Shown piece by piece: positions 18,444-29,382 of a DNA stretch of 31,161 nt. A program made the translations under genes and the position numbers. This DNA is from Amphimedon queenslandica (lineage: Eukaryota > Porifera > Demospongiae > Haplosclerida > Niphatidae). Position 1 is the first letter of the stretch. Every line of letters starts with the position of its first letter. Where the stretch lies: positions 434,356 to 465,516 of the forward strand of contig NW_003546276.1 in assembly GCF_000090795.2 (NCBI RefSeq). The letters run 5' to 3'. A model generated the notes under the pieces. The model did not search any database, was not told the origin of the DNA, and saw only the letters and a list, made by a program, of their open reading frames with translations.

Positions 18444-20880
18444 ATTTATTTATTTATTTAAAACTTTACAGTGACAATGAAAATGAGGGATAAGAGGAGG
18501 GAAGAAAACAAGACAGAAGAAACAATGAAGGTCTGATCCAGGAAGCATGGCCAGCCAGAAAAAAAGAAAAAAGAGAAAAAGGAAAGAAAAAGGAAAAAAG
18601 AAATCAAAGAATAGCTAAGTTAAAATAAAATACAATCTGAATTAAAATGGTAGTAATAATGATAACCATAATGACAATTAACTGAATCTAATGCAAATTT
18701 AAATCAACATCATTAAAAAATTAATTGCACTAGCTAGATTGGATTGAAGATGTGGCATCTGTTGCAAGGACAAACCAGATGGTAGCTACATTCATCAGAC
18801 GAGTCAAAACTAGATCTTGATGTGTGATATAGCTGATGCAGCAGACAAGTTTGAATCAATACAAGGGAGACGATTTTAGAGCCTGGGGAGCCCTCTGAAG
18901 TATGAATGGCATGTTTTGCTAGAAGAAGGACAAGCGTAGAGAAGTTTAGATTGAGAAGAGAATCTTGTTGAGGAATCTGAAAATCTAATATAGTTCAAAA
19001 TTTCAAATGACGGAGAGGGTTTAGTACGGTTTATGCATATTCTTCATTAAGAACAATACACTATATTAACACCATCATAAGAGGTAGCATGTTCAGACAG
19101 ATAAGGCGGGACTTGTAGTCTGAGACATAATTGTGAAGGATATATCTAGTGGCTCTCCCCTGAACTTGCTTTAGCATTACTGTCTTTGATAAAGTAGGGT
19201 CTCCAGATACGTAAGCAGAATAAGAGGTGTGAATGCAAAATATATAAGTATAAGTCTCATCTAGTACAAATGTCAAAAGAGGCACAGACTGATCTTCTAA
19301 TTAGACCTAGTGTCTTGTAAGCATTTTTAATAATTGAGGAAATATGGTTCGACCAGGAAAAATCAGAAATAAAAAAGACTCCAAAGTCTTTATGAGTACT
19401 GGCAACCAGGAGTGGGACACTGTTTATAGTATAGGAGGGAGACAATGATTTGTTTGAGACACTCAGAATGACACTTTTCATCTTGTTGAAGGACATGCCA
19501 TTGTCACAGCCTAAGCACGTCTAGGTCTACCTGAAGGTCATGGTTGCTGATGAATGTGGGTTTGCATGAAAGAGTACACTTGGTGTCGTCTGCAAAAAGC
19601 AGAGAAAAAGAGTGCTTCACAAAAAGGCAGGGAGATTATTAATAAAGAGTAGAAACAAGAGCAGACCCAGAGGGACTTCAGAAAGGATGTCAAGAGATGA
19701 AGATAAAGTACACTTGACAGAAATGCCCTGGGTTTTGTTGGGCAGGTAGTCACTCAGCCAAGTGTACAATAAGCCTGATACCCCAAGAGATTGAAGTTTG
19801 TGAAGGAGTAGCTCATGGGGAACTGTATCAAAAGCTTTTTGTAAGTCCAAGTAAGCAGTGTCTGTTGAGATGAAACTGACCGATAACAGCAGCAGCTGTT
19901 GGGTGGACTTCTCCTTGAGAAAGCCAAATTGAGATACAGAAATGCTTGGAGACAGGAAGAGAATCATTTGGTCAAAGACTAAAATGTTTGAGGACCTTGA
20001 CAGGGAGTAGAACAGGGAGATTGGCCTATAATTCTTGACAGATAATCTATCGCCAGATTTAAAGGAATACTGACGTTGGTACGGATATCCGCACACTTTT
20101 CGTAAAATTGATGACAAAATATGATTTTTGGGGACCACAAATCATATTTCGTCAAACAAAATGGCAGAACTTATGCAAAGTTTCTTTGAGCATTCATATT
20201 GGCATTCAGAAGAATGGAGAGAAAGTCTTGCTAAGTGAAGATGTCAAATAAAGGCCAGAGAAGAGCTCAGAAAGATATAGACTCCAGCAAACACAGCTAC
20301 ATGGTCAAACTCACCCGTCAAAAAGACACTAGCCTTTCACGGATGGCAAACTTGATGAAAAAATGCAGTTAAGTGCTTACCTCTTACTTTGGTGGAAATG
20401 AACGTAAGGCATCATTTGTTGAAGCATCAGAGAACCAGAAGCAAGAATCAGAGTATAAACTGTTGTTATATTACAAGATAAAAACCCGCAGTCATTTTTT
20501 TGTTTATAAACTTTCCGTGTACTAAAGCCATGCAGCTCTTCCATAAACTACTCCAGTATATCTTTAAAGACAGGTGTAATTAAGTTGATCTACCATTCCT
20601 GGGGAAATTTTCCATACAGTAATGACGGTGCAAATAGACGGTGAATTCGGATGTGCCAAGCTACACCAAAGTTCTTCAGAATGTAAGTACTGACACAACT
20701 GATACCCATTGCCTTGGATGTGTCAAGCTTATTTAGAGACTGACACACATCCATAGCTGAGAAGCTGATGTTACTTAAACAATCAAGGAGAGGGATACTG
20801 GCAGGCAGAATATTGTTGGAAGAAAAAGTTGAGAAGACAGAATAGAAATAGTTGTTGATAAGTTTGCCTAACCAACATCA
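18444..20880 (-). pseudogene. non-LTR retrotransposon (LINE, CR1/jockey-like), 5'-truncated
   Basis: Reverse transcriptase on the minus strand, in reading order: LINNYFYSVF, LDTSKAMGI, ITPVFK, then across an insertion SGDRLSVKNYRPISL (the NYRPISL box is near 20013-20030). Next come LDLQKAFDTVPHELLLHKLQ, TWLSDYLPNKTQ and the catalytic FADD at 19585-19596 in a shifted frame. Then follow the thumb and C-terminal motifs LGLIRRSVCAS, VQGRATRYIL and LICLNMLPLM. The 3' end at 18446-18463 is a short (TAAA) repeat tail on the minus strand, as LINE tails often are. No endonuclease is present, so the copy is 5'-truncated. The frame is broken at several places. The clade assignment is by motif style only. 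Confidence 0.9.
20063..20573. mobile_element. 511-bp TTAA-flanked element inside the LINE
   Basis: Flanked by TTAA at 20059-20062 and 20574-20577. Its ends are short imperfect inverted repeats (AGGAATACTGACGT against AGATATACTGGAGT). Joining the flanks at one TTAA gives the LINE frame ITPVFK-SGDRLSVK with no break, so the borders are secure. TTAA targets are used by the piggyBac and Kolobok superfamilies; the termini are not the CCC of piggyBac. A plus-strand Met at about 20161 begins MAELMQSFFEHSYWHSEEW, ending at a stop soon after; it may be a remnant coding exon. Confidence 0.85.
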
Positions 20881-21195
20881 TCCGAAAAAGATATTCTCAG
20901 CACACAATTGGCAAAACTTCACAGAAACAGCCAATTATACTTATATACATAACCTACATGTTAGGTGGAACTTCTTGGAAGTCGATGAGTGGGGCATGAT
21001 AGGCCAACAAGAGGTCTGACACACAATACTGATAGGCAAAAGATGGAGGAATACTATCAGTCTTTACCAAAAGAGGCTCAAAAGTGGTACACATTGAAGC
21101 TTGAATCAGTCAGATAACAATGGCCCCTATCTACCAGAAAATAATGCTAAGTTTACTGCACAGATGTCTTGCTGGCCAAAGCTAGAGTATGAGCA
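20881..21195. other. unassigned
   Basis: A minus-strand stretch of about 50 codons (20963-21115, containing SIPPSFAYQYCVSDLLLAYH and ending PPNM) is open but unrecognised. It might be the 5' continuation of the LINE or a chance frame. Confidence 0.3.
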
Positions 21196-22011
21196 CATTT
21201 ATACCAAAAAGTTCATGTTCTCCACAAACAAAACAAATACGAAACAATTTAACTTACAATAGTATGTGTTGCATTAATGTACCATTTCAACAATTAAAAA
21301 ACGGAATCTTTCAGTTTTATTATGGTTTATACAGACAAAGAACAGTGTACAGTAAATTGCACGTGGGTACAGCAAGGACCTGCGTGTTTACTGATTCAAA
21401 GGGAGGCTTTAGGGAGTCACTGAGTGTTCACTCAAGCCATGTTTCTTCTATCTGAGCTACACAAAACTTAGGCAAACGTACGAAAACTTGTATAAACATT
21501 AACAATATTGTTTTTCTATAGGTTTCACAACAAATCTCCCTTCAATTGTATGGCTATGAAGCTGAGCGAAATCAGAGGATAGGAATACTGAAGAGCATCA
21601 CAGATTGGCAGCGTTAACTGATTTGTAGTCAAAGCATAAATATTATTTGTATAAACAACAACAAACACACTATAAATTATCTTCATTATTTCTTATACGG
21701 GTACAAATTGTAACCTAGGACAAAAATACACAGTGTTATATTCTTACCAGAAGATGAAAGGGGGCTTCTACTATACAGCAGCAACTAATAAATGAGCAAA
21801 CTGGCTGAAATAGAACTATGAACAAAGCAACACAAATTAAATATAATTTTTCACCGACTACACCCATTCTTGCACATATCCATACCCTAAAATTAACTAT
21901 TGTTTTATTTGAGTTTTGTAAAAACAGTTCCAAAACCAAAATGGTACGAATGGTTTCATTGCACCATCATGCTACAGTGCTAAAACATGTACTTTACTTT
22001 GTCTTCTACTG
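21196..22011. mobile_element. 788-bp-family DNA transposon, copy 2
   Basis: Direct-orientation relative of 16435-17222 over its whole length, with many substitutions and small indels. The right end GTCTTCTACTG at 22001-22011 is intact and followed by TA; the left end is degraded (AAAAAGTTCATG remains recognisable). It keeps the minus-strand SCCCIVEAP stretch and the following GTAAGA. Confidence 0.88.
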
Positions 22012-22267
22012 TACCTTACATTTGCTAGTTTTATTCTGATTTTAGGATGTTCACTTCTGTTTTTGATTAGTGCTATAGTAGCAAATACTCTGATAGTTTT
22101 CACTAAAGCTCAATGATGTGGAAACTGCTGGACATGCCGGTCGTTGTCTGTTTTTTTGCATGCTTGTCCTAGATTTTAACATGTGAAAAGGACATTTTGT
22201 CCGAGATATTTATACAGTTAAATTAATTGAACGGACATTATTAACCACACCCAGTAAGCTAGTAAAC
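22012..22267. other. short unassigned stretch before the hAT pseudogene
   Basis: May contain the hAT 5' end; no inverted-repeat terminus could be matched to sequence beyond 24452. Confidence 0.3.
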
Positions 22268-24452
22268 ATGTGGAGATATCTACCAGGAGTAAGGAGACTT
22301 TCAAGCCCAACCACTACTGCCTCTTCAAAGAGATCACTTAGCTCTTCTATACTACAAGACAGTTGTCCATTAGAGAATTCTCGTAATTTTGTTCCTTCGA
22401 GGAAGGACAATTACTCCTGGCTAGAGTATGACAGTTCCAGCGGTAAGATGTTTTGTACACTTTGTAGGAAACATAAGAAGAAAAATGCCTTCTCAACATC
22501 TGGATCAACCAAATTCAGGAGATCAGCTCTTACAGATCATAGCAAATCGCTGGAACACACTGATGCTGTTTGTGCTACTCACAAATCCAAACAAGCTTTT
22601 CCCATTTTTGCTTCAGCGATTGAGTCAGCTGACAAAGCTATCTTGACACTTTTAAAGGCAGTATATTTCATAGCTAAGGAGGACATAGCTATTTTGAAGT
22701 ATCTGGAGCTTCTAAACCTATTGGAAAGTTGTTCAAGCCCCAACTTACCTCGAGAATTATACCGCAATCGTGATGCTTGTCACAAATTCATTACTCTTAT
22801 TGGGGAATCTATTGAATCTGAATTAGGAGATGAAATGCGTGATAGTCCCTACCTAGGATTCATGGTGAATGAGTCTACAGATCAGAGCATTCGAAAAAAT
22901 TTACTTCTTTATGTCAACAGAGCTGGTGATGTTAACAGTTACTTTGCCCACATTGATGAATTGAACCAATGTGATGCACCTGCAGTTACAGAAGCTAATA
23001 TAAGGTATCTAGAAGTCCAAAAACACTGACATTTCAAAAATAGCTGGATTTGGAAGTGACGGAGCTAGTGTCATGGTTGGTAAACATAATGGCGTTGGAA
23101 CTATACTTAAGAAATTAAACCCATTCATGTTATCTATGCACTGTGCTGCTCACAAACTGGCACTAGCAAGTGAAAGTACTGTAGCTGCTGTACCATATTG
23201 TAATAATCATCATTCCACACGTAGAGGACTTTATAACTATTTTCACACCTCTCCTAAATATTATTCAGTACTAAAGAGTATCATGAAAGTATTACATGAT
23301 CCAGTGGTTAGTCTGCAGCAAGTTCACACTATTTGCTGGCTCATAATGTACAGAGCAGTTGAAGCAGTTAGAAAGTGCTTTTCCTCACTGCTGTCAACTT
23401 TAGCTATGCTAGGGATTGACAATCCTGTTGCTAAAGGGCTATACAAGTCAATTAGGTCCTATAAGTTTGTAGTCTTCACTCATTTCCTCTGTCATATGTT
23501 AAGAGCCCTCTCTTCCCTCAGTTGCTTCTTCCAGCAGACAATCTAGACTTTTCCCAAGTGCAATGTGCTGTAGAAGGTACCATTAGTGACATCAAGACAA
23601 CCTACTTAAGGCGGATTTACAATATTACGCTAGTCCTGACGTTACATTGACGCTGGAATAGAATCTGGTTCTATTCCAGCGGAAAGCATGCGTCAAAAGG
23701 TCAAATCGACCACGCTTTTGATTAAAAATTGACGGTACGCTGGCCTAATGTCATATTGTAATACTGCCTTTAGAAAATGATTGTATTCGAGGGGAATACT
23801 TGACACAAATTCTTGAGCTTTTAGAAAGGCCTCTGATTTTTGAAGAGCACCACATTAAAAAGGAAGCATCAGATGAACAAGAGTGTTTTACAAACATACG
23901 CATGTTTGCTGAGGCAGTAATTGCCAAGATAGAGGAAAGATTCCTAGACCTACCATTATGGTCATTGTTTAGAATATTCGATACTAGCTCAAACCCTTCA
24001 AAGGCTGCACAACTACGTGGATTTGAAAATGAGAATGTAACAGTATTGTTGGAGCATTTTGGGAAGGCAAAAATACAGTTAATGGTATTGAATTTAAGGC
24101 AATGATTGAGCCACAGGCATTTCAAAGAGAGTGGTCCATTTTTAAAAGATCGGTGTATGACAATTACAGAAGTCTCTCATTTAAAGAGTTGTCAAAGGAG
24201 ATTATCACTAAGAGGAGCACTTCTTTTCCAGTAATTTCTCAGTTTCTGAAGTGTGTACTGGTGCTACCTATGTCATCCGTACCTAGTGCAAGAGGATTCT
24301 CACAACAGAGCTGAATTAGAACCAAGTTCAGGCAACAGCTAGCACTAAATACTGTTAAATCATTAATGTTTATCTCAGTAGATGGTTCAGATACATATGA
24401 TTACAATTTCACTAAACCATTAAAGCTCTGGAAGAATTATAGAGTTCGTTAA
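22268..24452 (+). pseudogene. hAT transposase relic (ZNF862/KIAA1586-like)
   Basis: A TTF/BED-type zinc finger near the N-terminus (WLEYDSSSGKMFCTLCRK then LTDHSKSLEH, with a Cys-x2-Cys and His-x5-His pattern) is followed by a DUF4371-like region and the RNase H fold: LGFMVNESTD at about 22855, where relatives have DESTD (catalytic Asp is Asn, codon 22868-22870). FGSDGASVMVGKHNGV follows with its Asp at 23058-23060, then LSMHCAAHKLALAS. The C-terminal hAT dimerisation region reads LVLPMSSVPSARGFS, then RTKFRQQLALNTVKSLMFIS. The frame changes near 23025 and 23530 and there are stops (near 24313 and others). A 161-bp MITE interrupts it at 23609. The gene is dead; such sequences often give rise to host ZNF862-type genes. 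Confidence 0.9.
23609..23769. mobile_element. 161-bp MITE, PIF/Harbinger-like
   Basis: Terminal inverted repeats of 20 bp (23609-23628 and 23750-23769, 16 of 20 equal, starting AGGC) with a TTA duplication on each side (23606-23608, 23770-23772). Three-base TTA/TAA targets are typical of PIF/Harbinger. Removing the element and one TTA joins the hAT frame as IKTTYLENDCIRGEYL without a break. Inside, GCTGGAATAGAA (23652-23663) and its exact complement (23669-23680) form a 12-bp hairpin with a five-base loop. Confidence 0.9.
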
Positions 24453-25038
24453 ATATACTCTGCTACTACAGATAAAGTCATTGTTTAAAGAGAATTTTTT
24501 CTCCTTTTTTCTCACTTTTCTTTCTCTTTTTTTCATTAATTGTTTTCTCTTTTTGGTTTTAAATAAAAATTATGACTGTTAATGTGTGGGAGGTAAAGGA
24601 AATGTGTCCGGTGCATAAATTTTGTAAAAGGACATTTGACTGACTGTAAATATATATTTTTTCACATTATTGCTAAAGCTTGCAAAAACTAGCTTGAGAA
24701 ATATAAGTTTATTATAAATTCCTTCCTTTTACCACCAGAATATTGGTGAGTATACATACGATATAGCGGATATTTTTTGGTGGTTGAAAATTTCGAACAA
24801 ACGAAGTAATGGCTTTAGAATCAAAATTCATTGTCTAATATTTCAACTTTAGATCCACATGAGGCCACACCTTAGTCTGGTCACATCCATGCCACACTCT
24901 GCTTCTTGTTAAACCATGCTTGTAAGTATGTGCATGTATTTTGCCCCAAGAAGATAGAGAGTTTCGAAGTTGATGCTATAATTAGGGGCTATCATGTTTA
25001 TAAAGACATCTGGGTAGCCCATATTGGGGACATATGTA
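24453..25038. other. non-coding
   Basis: Begins with a pyrimidine-rich tract (about 24490-24560) just after the hAT stop; otherwise AT-rich with no gene recognised. Confidence 0.4.
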
Positions 25039-25421
25039 TGCACTAAGTATAATCATATAATTTAAGTATATTCATTGTGATACTGTAAAAAAAGTAAAAT
25101 TTTTCTACCACCATTTTGGAGTCATAGTTTACTAAAAGTGGAATGGGAGAAAGCAATATCTTTGCTCCTAGACATCCTAGTGGCACTTATTAAAGTCCTT
25201 GAGCCCACTATATAGACACTGGATGGTGGTTAGTAAGCAGTAGCAAGATTGCTGCAACAAATAAATACCGCACTTTTCTGGAGAAAAAGTTCTTTTCACA
25301 ATCACTCCATAGTCTACTATTGGAAGTAGGACTCCAAAATGGCAGCAGAAAAATTTTACTTTATTTACGGTATCCAGATAAATATACTTAAAATTCTATG
25401 AATATGCATGTACTTAGTGCA
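25039..25421. mobile_element. foldback element with ~100-bp inverted repeats
   Basis: TGCACTAAGTA at 25039-25049 and its complement at 25411-25421 are the outer ends. The arms pair for about 100 bp each, including AAAGTAAAATTTTTCT and CCATTTTGGAGTC on both sides. About 180 bp of unpaired centre. No coding frame; superfamily unknown. Confidence 0.85.
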
Positions 25422-25469
25422 AACTGTTATATACGTTATACCATGATCACGAGGGTATATACCTCATAC

Positions 25470-25893
25470 CGTAGGCCGGGTTTCAATTGCGAGGTTTTTT
25501 TGATTGCGAATAATGAGTCTGGAATACATCTCACAATAAAAAGAATCGTAATTAATAATAATTAATAAACGCCACGCCTATAATAATTAATAAGCACCAC
25601 GCCTATCCATCATTTTCTCTACACGTGTTTCATTTTACAGCATCATGAGTGGTATCCTGTGCTATTTTCAGCCCAAATTACCTCATCTAATCAAGTCCCA
25701 ATGCCACCTAACATCTAGAAGGAAGTTAATGAAGCTGTGGCAGTAGCTTTAGATGGCAAAGGAGAGAAACAAGACAATCACTTAACTTGTGAGTGTGGCT
25801 AGCTAGGCTAGTGTCTCGCAATTGTTGGAAACGCAAACTAATTATTTTTTCAAATTCACAATCTATTAGATACACAATCAAACCCGGCCTACA
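25470..25893. mobile_element. non-autonomous element with GTAGGCCGGGTTT ends
   Basis: Left end GTAGGCCGGGTTTCAATTG (25471-25489) pairs with the complement of 25874-25892. Length about 424 bp. Internally, 25690-25790 looks like a decayed protein N-terminus on the plus strand (MPPN, stop, then KEVNEAVAVALDGKGEKQD), so it may be a deletion derivative that keeps a piece of the first transposase exon; that is an inference. No clear target duplication. Confidence 0.75.
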
Positions 25894-26087
25894 GTGTATC
25901 CTTCATGGTCATGATAAAACAAATTTGTACTCGTAGGAAGGCATAGTGATGAATTTTTACCTTATTCATGAAAAGTTCTAATGAAACAATACTTGACGAA
26001 AAACAAGAAAATACTAGTATAGATAACGCCATTTTGAACACGTAACTGCACATGTGCAACAAGTCTAATCACGTGTGTGTATTACAA

Positions 26088-27081
26088 ATGGCTACCGCTC
26101 AGAAAAAGAATGAAGTCAATGGTCAAAAGGTTTGCTACAAAGACGGACAAAGCTAAAGGTTATGTTCCGGTGAACACTAAAAAGAGCACACCACTGGGCC
26201 AAGAAATGCCTCATGGAGTGGGTCTACAAGGTGAACAAACGTCCTGACGTCTCAGAAGCCTTCCTCTGAATATTATAGAACAACAAGATACCAAAACCAT
26301 TAATTGCTGGATCCCGTCGCTGAAGTATGGAGGTTACATGGGAAAGTCTTTACTCCCAATACAATCCACCAGCTGCTTCATAGCTTACAGAGATATATGA
26401 GGAGCATTATCAATAACTGTCCCAATAATATGGATAAAAGAGACCCCAGATTTAAAAGTATTAAGAGAAGTACTAGAAAGGTATATTCTGACTTGCGCAA
26501 AAAAGGTGTGAGTGCTCATGTAAAACATGCTCCTACTATAACAACTGAAGAAGAGAAATTGCTAAAGGACAAGATGATACTTGATGTTGATACACCAAAG
26601 GGCCTCTTAAAGTCAAACAGAAGTTCTTTATTATGTTAGAAAGATCTGCTGTTTAAAGGGAGGAGAAGATAGGCGTAGTTTAAAGCCATCTCAATTTTTT
26701 CGTTTGAAAACCTCTCCTTCATATCATTACATTAAAAATGGTTCTAAAAATAAATCAGGTGCACTTCAGGCAGAAAACAAAGAAGTTGTTATCCAGGCTG
26801 TCCCTGAAAATGTTCCACAACATCTGATATACCTATTTCATCTTTTTCTGTCTAAAGTTCCAGAATATGCTATTTTGAAAGACGTATTTTATTTACATCC
26901 AAAGAGTACAGCATCTTTAAATCCGGAAGGAAAATGGTATCATTCTGTTCTAGTAGGGAAGAACAAGCTGTCCAATATGGTGAAAGAAATGTCTATCGAA
27001 GCAGGGTTTAGTGAACTAAAAACGAATTACAGTTTGAGAGCAACAGGAGCTACTGTATTATTTTCAGCTGGTGTCATTTAA
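26088..27081 (+). pseudogene. second Crypton-type (DUF3504) recombinase relic
   Basis: Starts at ATG 26088-26090 or 26110. N-terminal pieces KAKGYVPVNTKKST and WAKKCLMEWVYKVNKRPDVS (shifted frame) match the family's start. Then AEVWRLHGKVFTPNTIHQLL, LLHSLQRYMRSI, RDPRFKSIKRSTRKVYSDLR, APTITTEEEKLLKDKM and, in another frame, KICCLKGGEDRRSLKPSQFF. Next is a long open stretch with LNPEGKWYHSVLVGKNKLSN and EAGFSELKTNYSLRATGATV. The box that reads HSLR in the copy at 9645 is YSLR here (Tyr codon 27028-27030), so a catalytic His is lost. The frame ends at GVI-stop (27079-27081), before the second Arg and the nucleophilic Tyr, so the protein is C-terminally truncated. Confidence 0.85.
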
Positions 27082-28445
27082 CAAATAAACTATGTACAGT
27101 ATGTTTCTTAATTATTGTATTAGGCTGTTATCACTTAATGAGAAACTGTATTTTGAGATTGTTTTAGGTGTTTATTATTTATTAGATTATTATTATTAAA
27201 TTCTTATTAAATCTTTCATTTGAAAAGGAAGGTTATTGTTTTCTTATGATGAAGCAATGGGTTTAGCTATCATTAAATCATCTTAAAGTAGACAAAAGCG
27301 AAAAAATAAATGCTTCAGAAACACACCATTTTGCCTTAATTGGGGGGAGCCTGAGCTTGCCCAAATAAGGTGAGAAACGTCTGTACAGACCATTGGTCTA
27401 ACTATTATCAAGAATAGATTATTAAAGTTAGATAGCCTAATCTTCATTGAAAGTGAGTGTGGTCACAATGAATAAAATGGCGGCAAACAGCAAGTCTGAG
27501 TTTATTTGCAGGAAACAGTCAGCAAGGAAACACTAAACTGCTGTTCAAAGACTTCTCTAGCAAAAAAGGTTAGAAAAGCAGATATAAAATCTTTTTTCTT
27601 GATATAAAGGACTCTGATAAGTTGAATGCAAGTGAGCAAGCTCAGTCAGATGCAGCTAGCTGCATTATGAGATCTATTCTACCCTTCTACGTGATGTTCC
27701 TTTGTTATCTACTAGGTTAACAAAGCAGATGTAAACTCTTTAAATATAATTTGTCCAGTGACTGCTTCAACTATAAGCAAGATAACTGTTGCAAAAATTC
27801 TTAAGTGATGAAGAAAATATAAGGCAACAAGATCTACATGCATAGACTTGTGGACTTGCTTTGCTTGCTCATACAAGATCATACAACACATAATCTCTAG
27901 CTTGCTTAGGCTCGCCCTTTTTATGTTCTACATTCTTCTAGTTAAAACCAATTACAATGATATTCATGGTGTAACTATGGTGTAACCAGGAAGTACAAAC
28001 CACACGGATACACACAATGAACTTATCAAATGTCCTGGTATTTAACAAAAGCATCCTACACATACCACAAAAGGGTCCTCTTCCTTTCTTTTTTGACCAA
28101 CCTCTAGGGGAAAGTGTCTTACTCAAAGGTCAAAGGTCAGTAACTTGGCTTCCGCTGGTATATCAGGCAATCCCGGATAAATTATGGATTTTCCATTCTT
28201 AACCAGTAATTTTGCCTCATATACCATTTTAATCCAGGACTAACATGGTATATCATTCATATACCATAGCGCAGCCCTTTTATCTCATGGTACCAGTAAC
28301 GGACACAACTCTTTTGCTGTATCAGTGAAGAAGAACAATACGCTCTCTGTTCCTGCATCAAGGACGGTCAATTTACCGTTTTGTGACTGGTGCTAAAAGA
28401 TATTTGTGGGATCTTGTGCAAGAAGGATAGGATTTTCCGTGTACT
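27082..28445. other. non-coding, possible degraded hAT-like element
   Basis: Weak inverted similarity links GGGGGAGCCTGAGCTTGC (about 27343) with GCTTGCTTAGGCTCGCCC (about 27903-27920), as in hAT-type termini, but no duplication was found. An ATGGCGGCAAACAGC start near 27477 opens only about 19 codons. Confidence 0.35.
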
Positions 28446-29091
28446 TTGCTATTCCAGCCCAATGGAAACATGACAATGCAACAAATGGAGAAATCCAAAA
28501 ATCTGCTTTTATCTATTCTTGCTCATTGTGAAATACCGCCACATAAGAAAATAAAAATAGATAATAATGATGGTAATGATAAAGATATCTGGGTGACAAC
28601 TGGCACAATAGATCTCTTCAATGTGGACAAAAAAGTATCATGAAAGGAGAACAGTTGAATGATGAAGTCATCAAAACAGCACAATTGATAATCAAGAAAC
28701 AGTTTCCTATCTCTTGGGTTTGCAATCAACTCAGTTACAAAAAGTCATCTCAGCATCAGCATGTTAAAAGCAGCTGTCAAGTGCATGTCATACATTCCAA
28801 AGGAAATCACTGGATTGTAGCTGCAATAATACTGGCTATAGTGATTGGACTGTACATCTCTATGCTTCTTTATAAAGTACAATTGATGATGAAACAAGTA
28901 TTGTTGTACGTAACTTATTTGGTCCCCTATCAGTAGAACTTGTAGAGGTCCAGAAACAGATAAGTGTTTATACAGTCTTAACAGCTCTTGCTTTTGGAGG
29001 TAATCCAGCTACCACTAGATTTACTCTAGCTGCCATGAGACCTCACTTGATCAAGTGTATCAAGGACAATAAAATGACAATGTTTCCATAA
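28446..29091 (+). pseudogene. Ulp1-like (C48) cysteine peptidase relic
   Basis: Resembles SUMO/ubiquitin-like-protease domains common in transposon-derived proteins of basal animals. An N-terminal segment (IWVTTGTIDLFNVDKK) is followed, in a shifted frame, by LNDEVIKTAQLIIKKQFP and then VHVIHSKGNHWIVAA with the catalytic His in GNHW (28802-28813). Further on in a third frame come DWTVHLYASLYSTIDDE, where the family's Asp (YDS) is Ala, and VLTALAFGGNPATTRF, AAMRPHLIKCIKDNK and MTMFP with a stop at 29089-29091. The Cys-containing box (DCGLFAIA in relatives) is missing just before VLTALAFG. Two catalytic residues are lost, so the domain is dead. Confidence 0.8.
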
Positions 29092-29382
29092 TCCATTCTC
29101 TGCATAAGAATGACTATTGTCTTATCGAACTCAATTCATGCATATGTCACTTTAATCAATATTATTTTAAATACTAGATCTATCATAATGATAATCATTT
29201 CAACAAGCTTACTATAGTTACTGAGTCAAAATACATCTATGCATTAACATGTTCTGTAATATCTTTAAACCATTAAGAATCAATGATCTATTACTGCTAG
29301 TGTCGTCCAATAGGCTAACTAACTATTGAACTCCAAGAGGTTTCATAGGAAGTCTATTTATACAGTTTCTTTATCACGTTCA
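29092..29382. other. non-coding
   Basis: AT-rich spacer between two relics facing each other; nothing recognised. Confidence 0.4.

Noticed and set aside
18446-18463. Independent TTTA microsatellite
   Set aside because: It lies exactly at the 3' end of the minus-strand LINE and is better explained as its tail.
16435-22011. The two ~800-bp direct repeats as LTRs of a 5.6-kb retrotransposon enclosing the LINE
   Set aside because: Each copy is an element in its own right: copy 1 has inverted-repeat ends and TA on both sides, copy 2 has the same right end, and the interior holds MRPL3 exons and a minus-strand LINE, not gag-pol.
27343-27920. Complete hAT-like non-autonomous element
   Set aside because: The inverted similarity is short and gapped, and no target duplication could be identified; kept only as a possibility.
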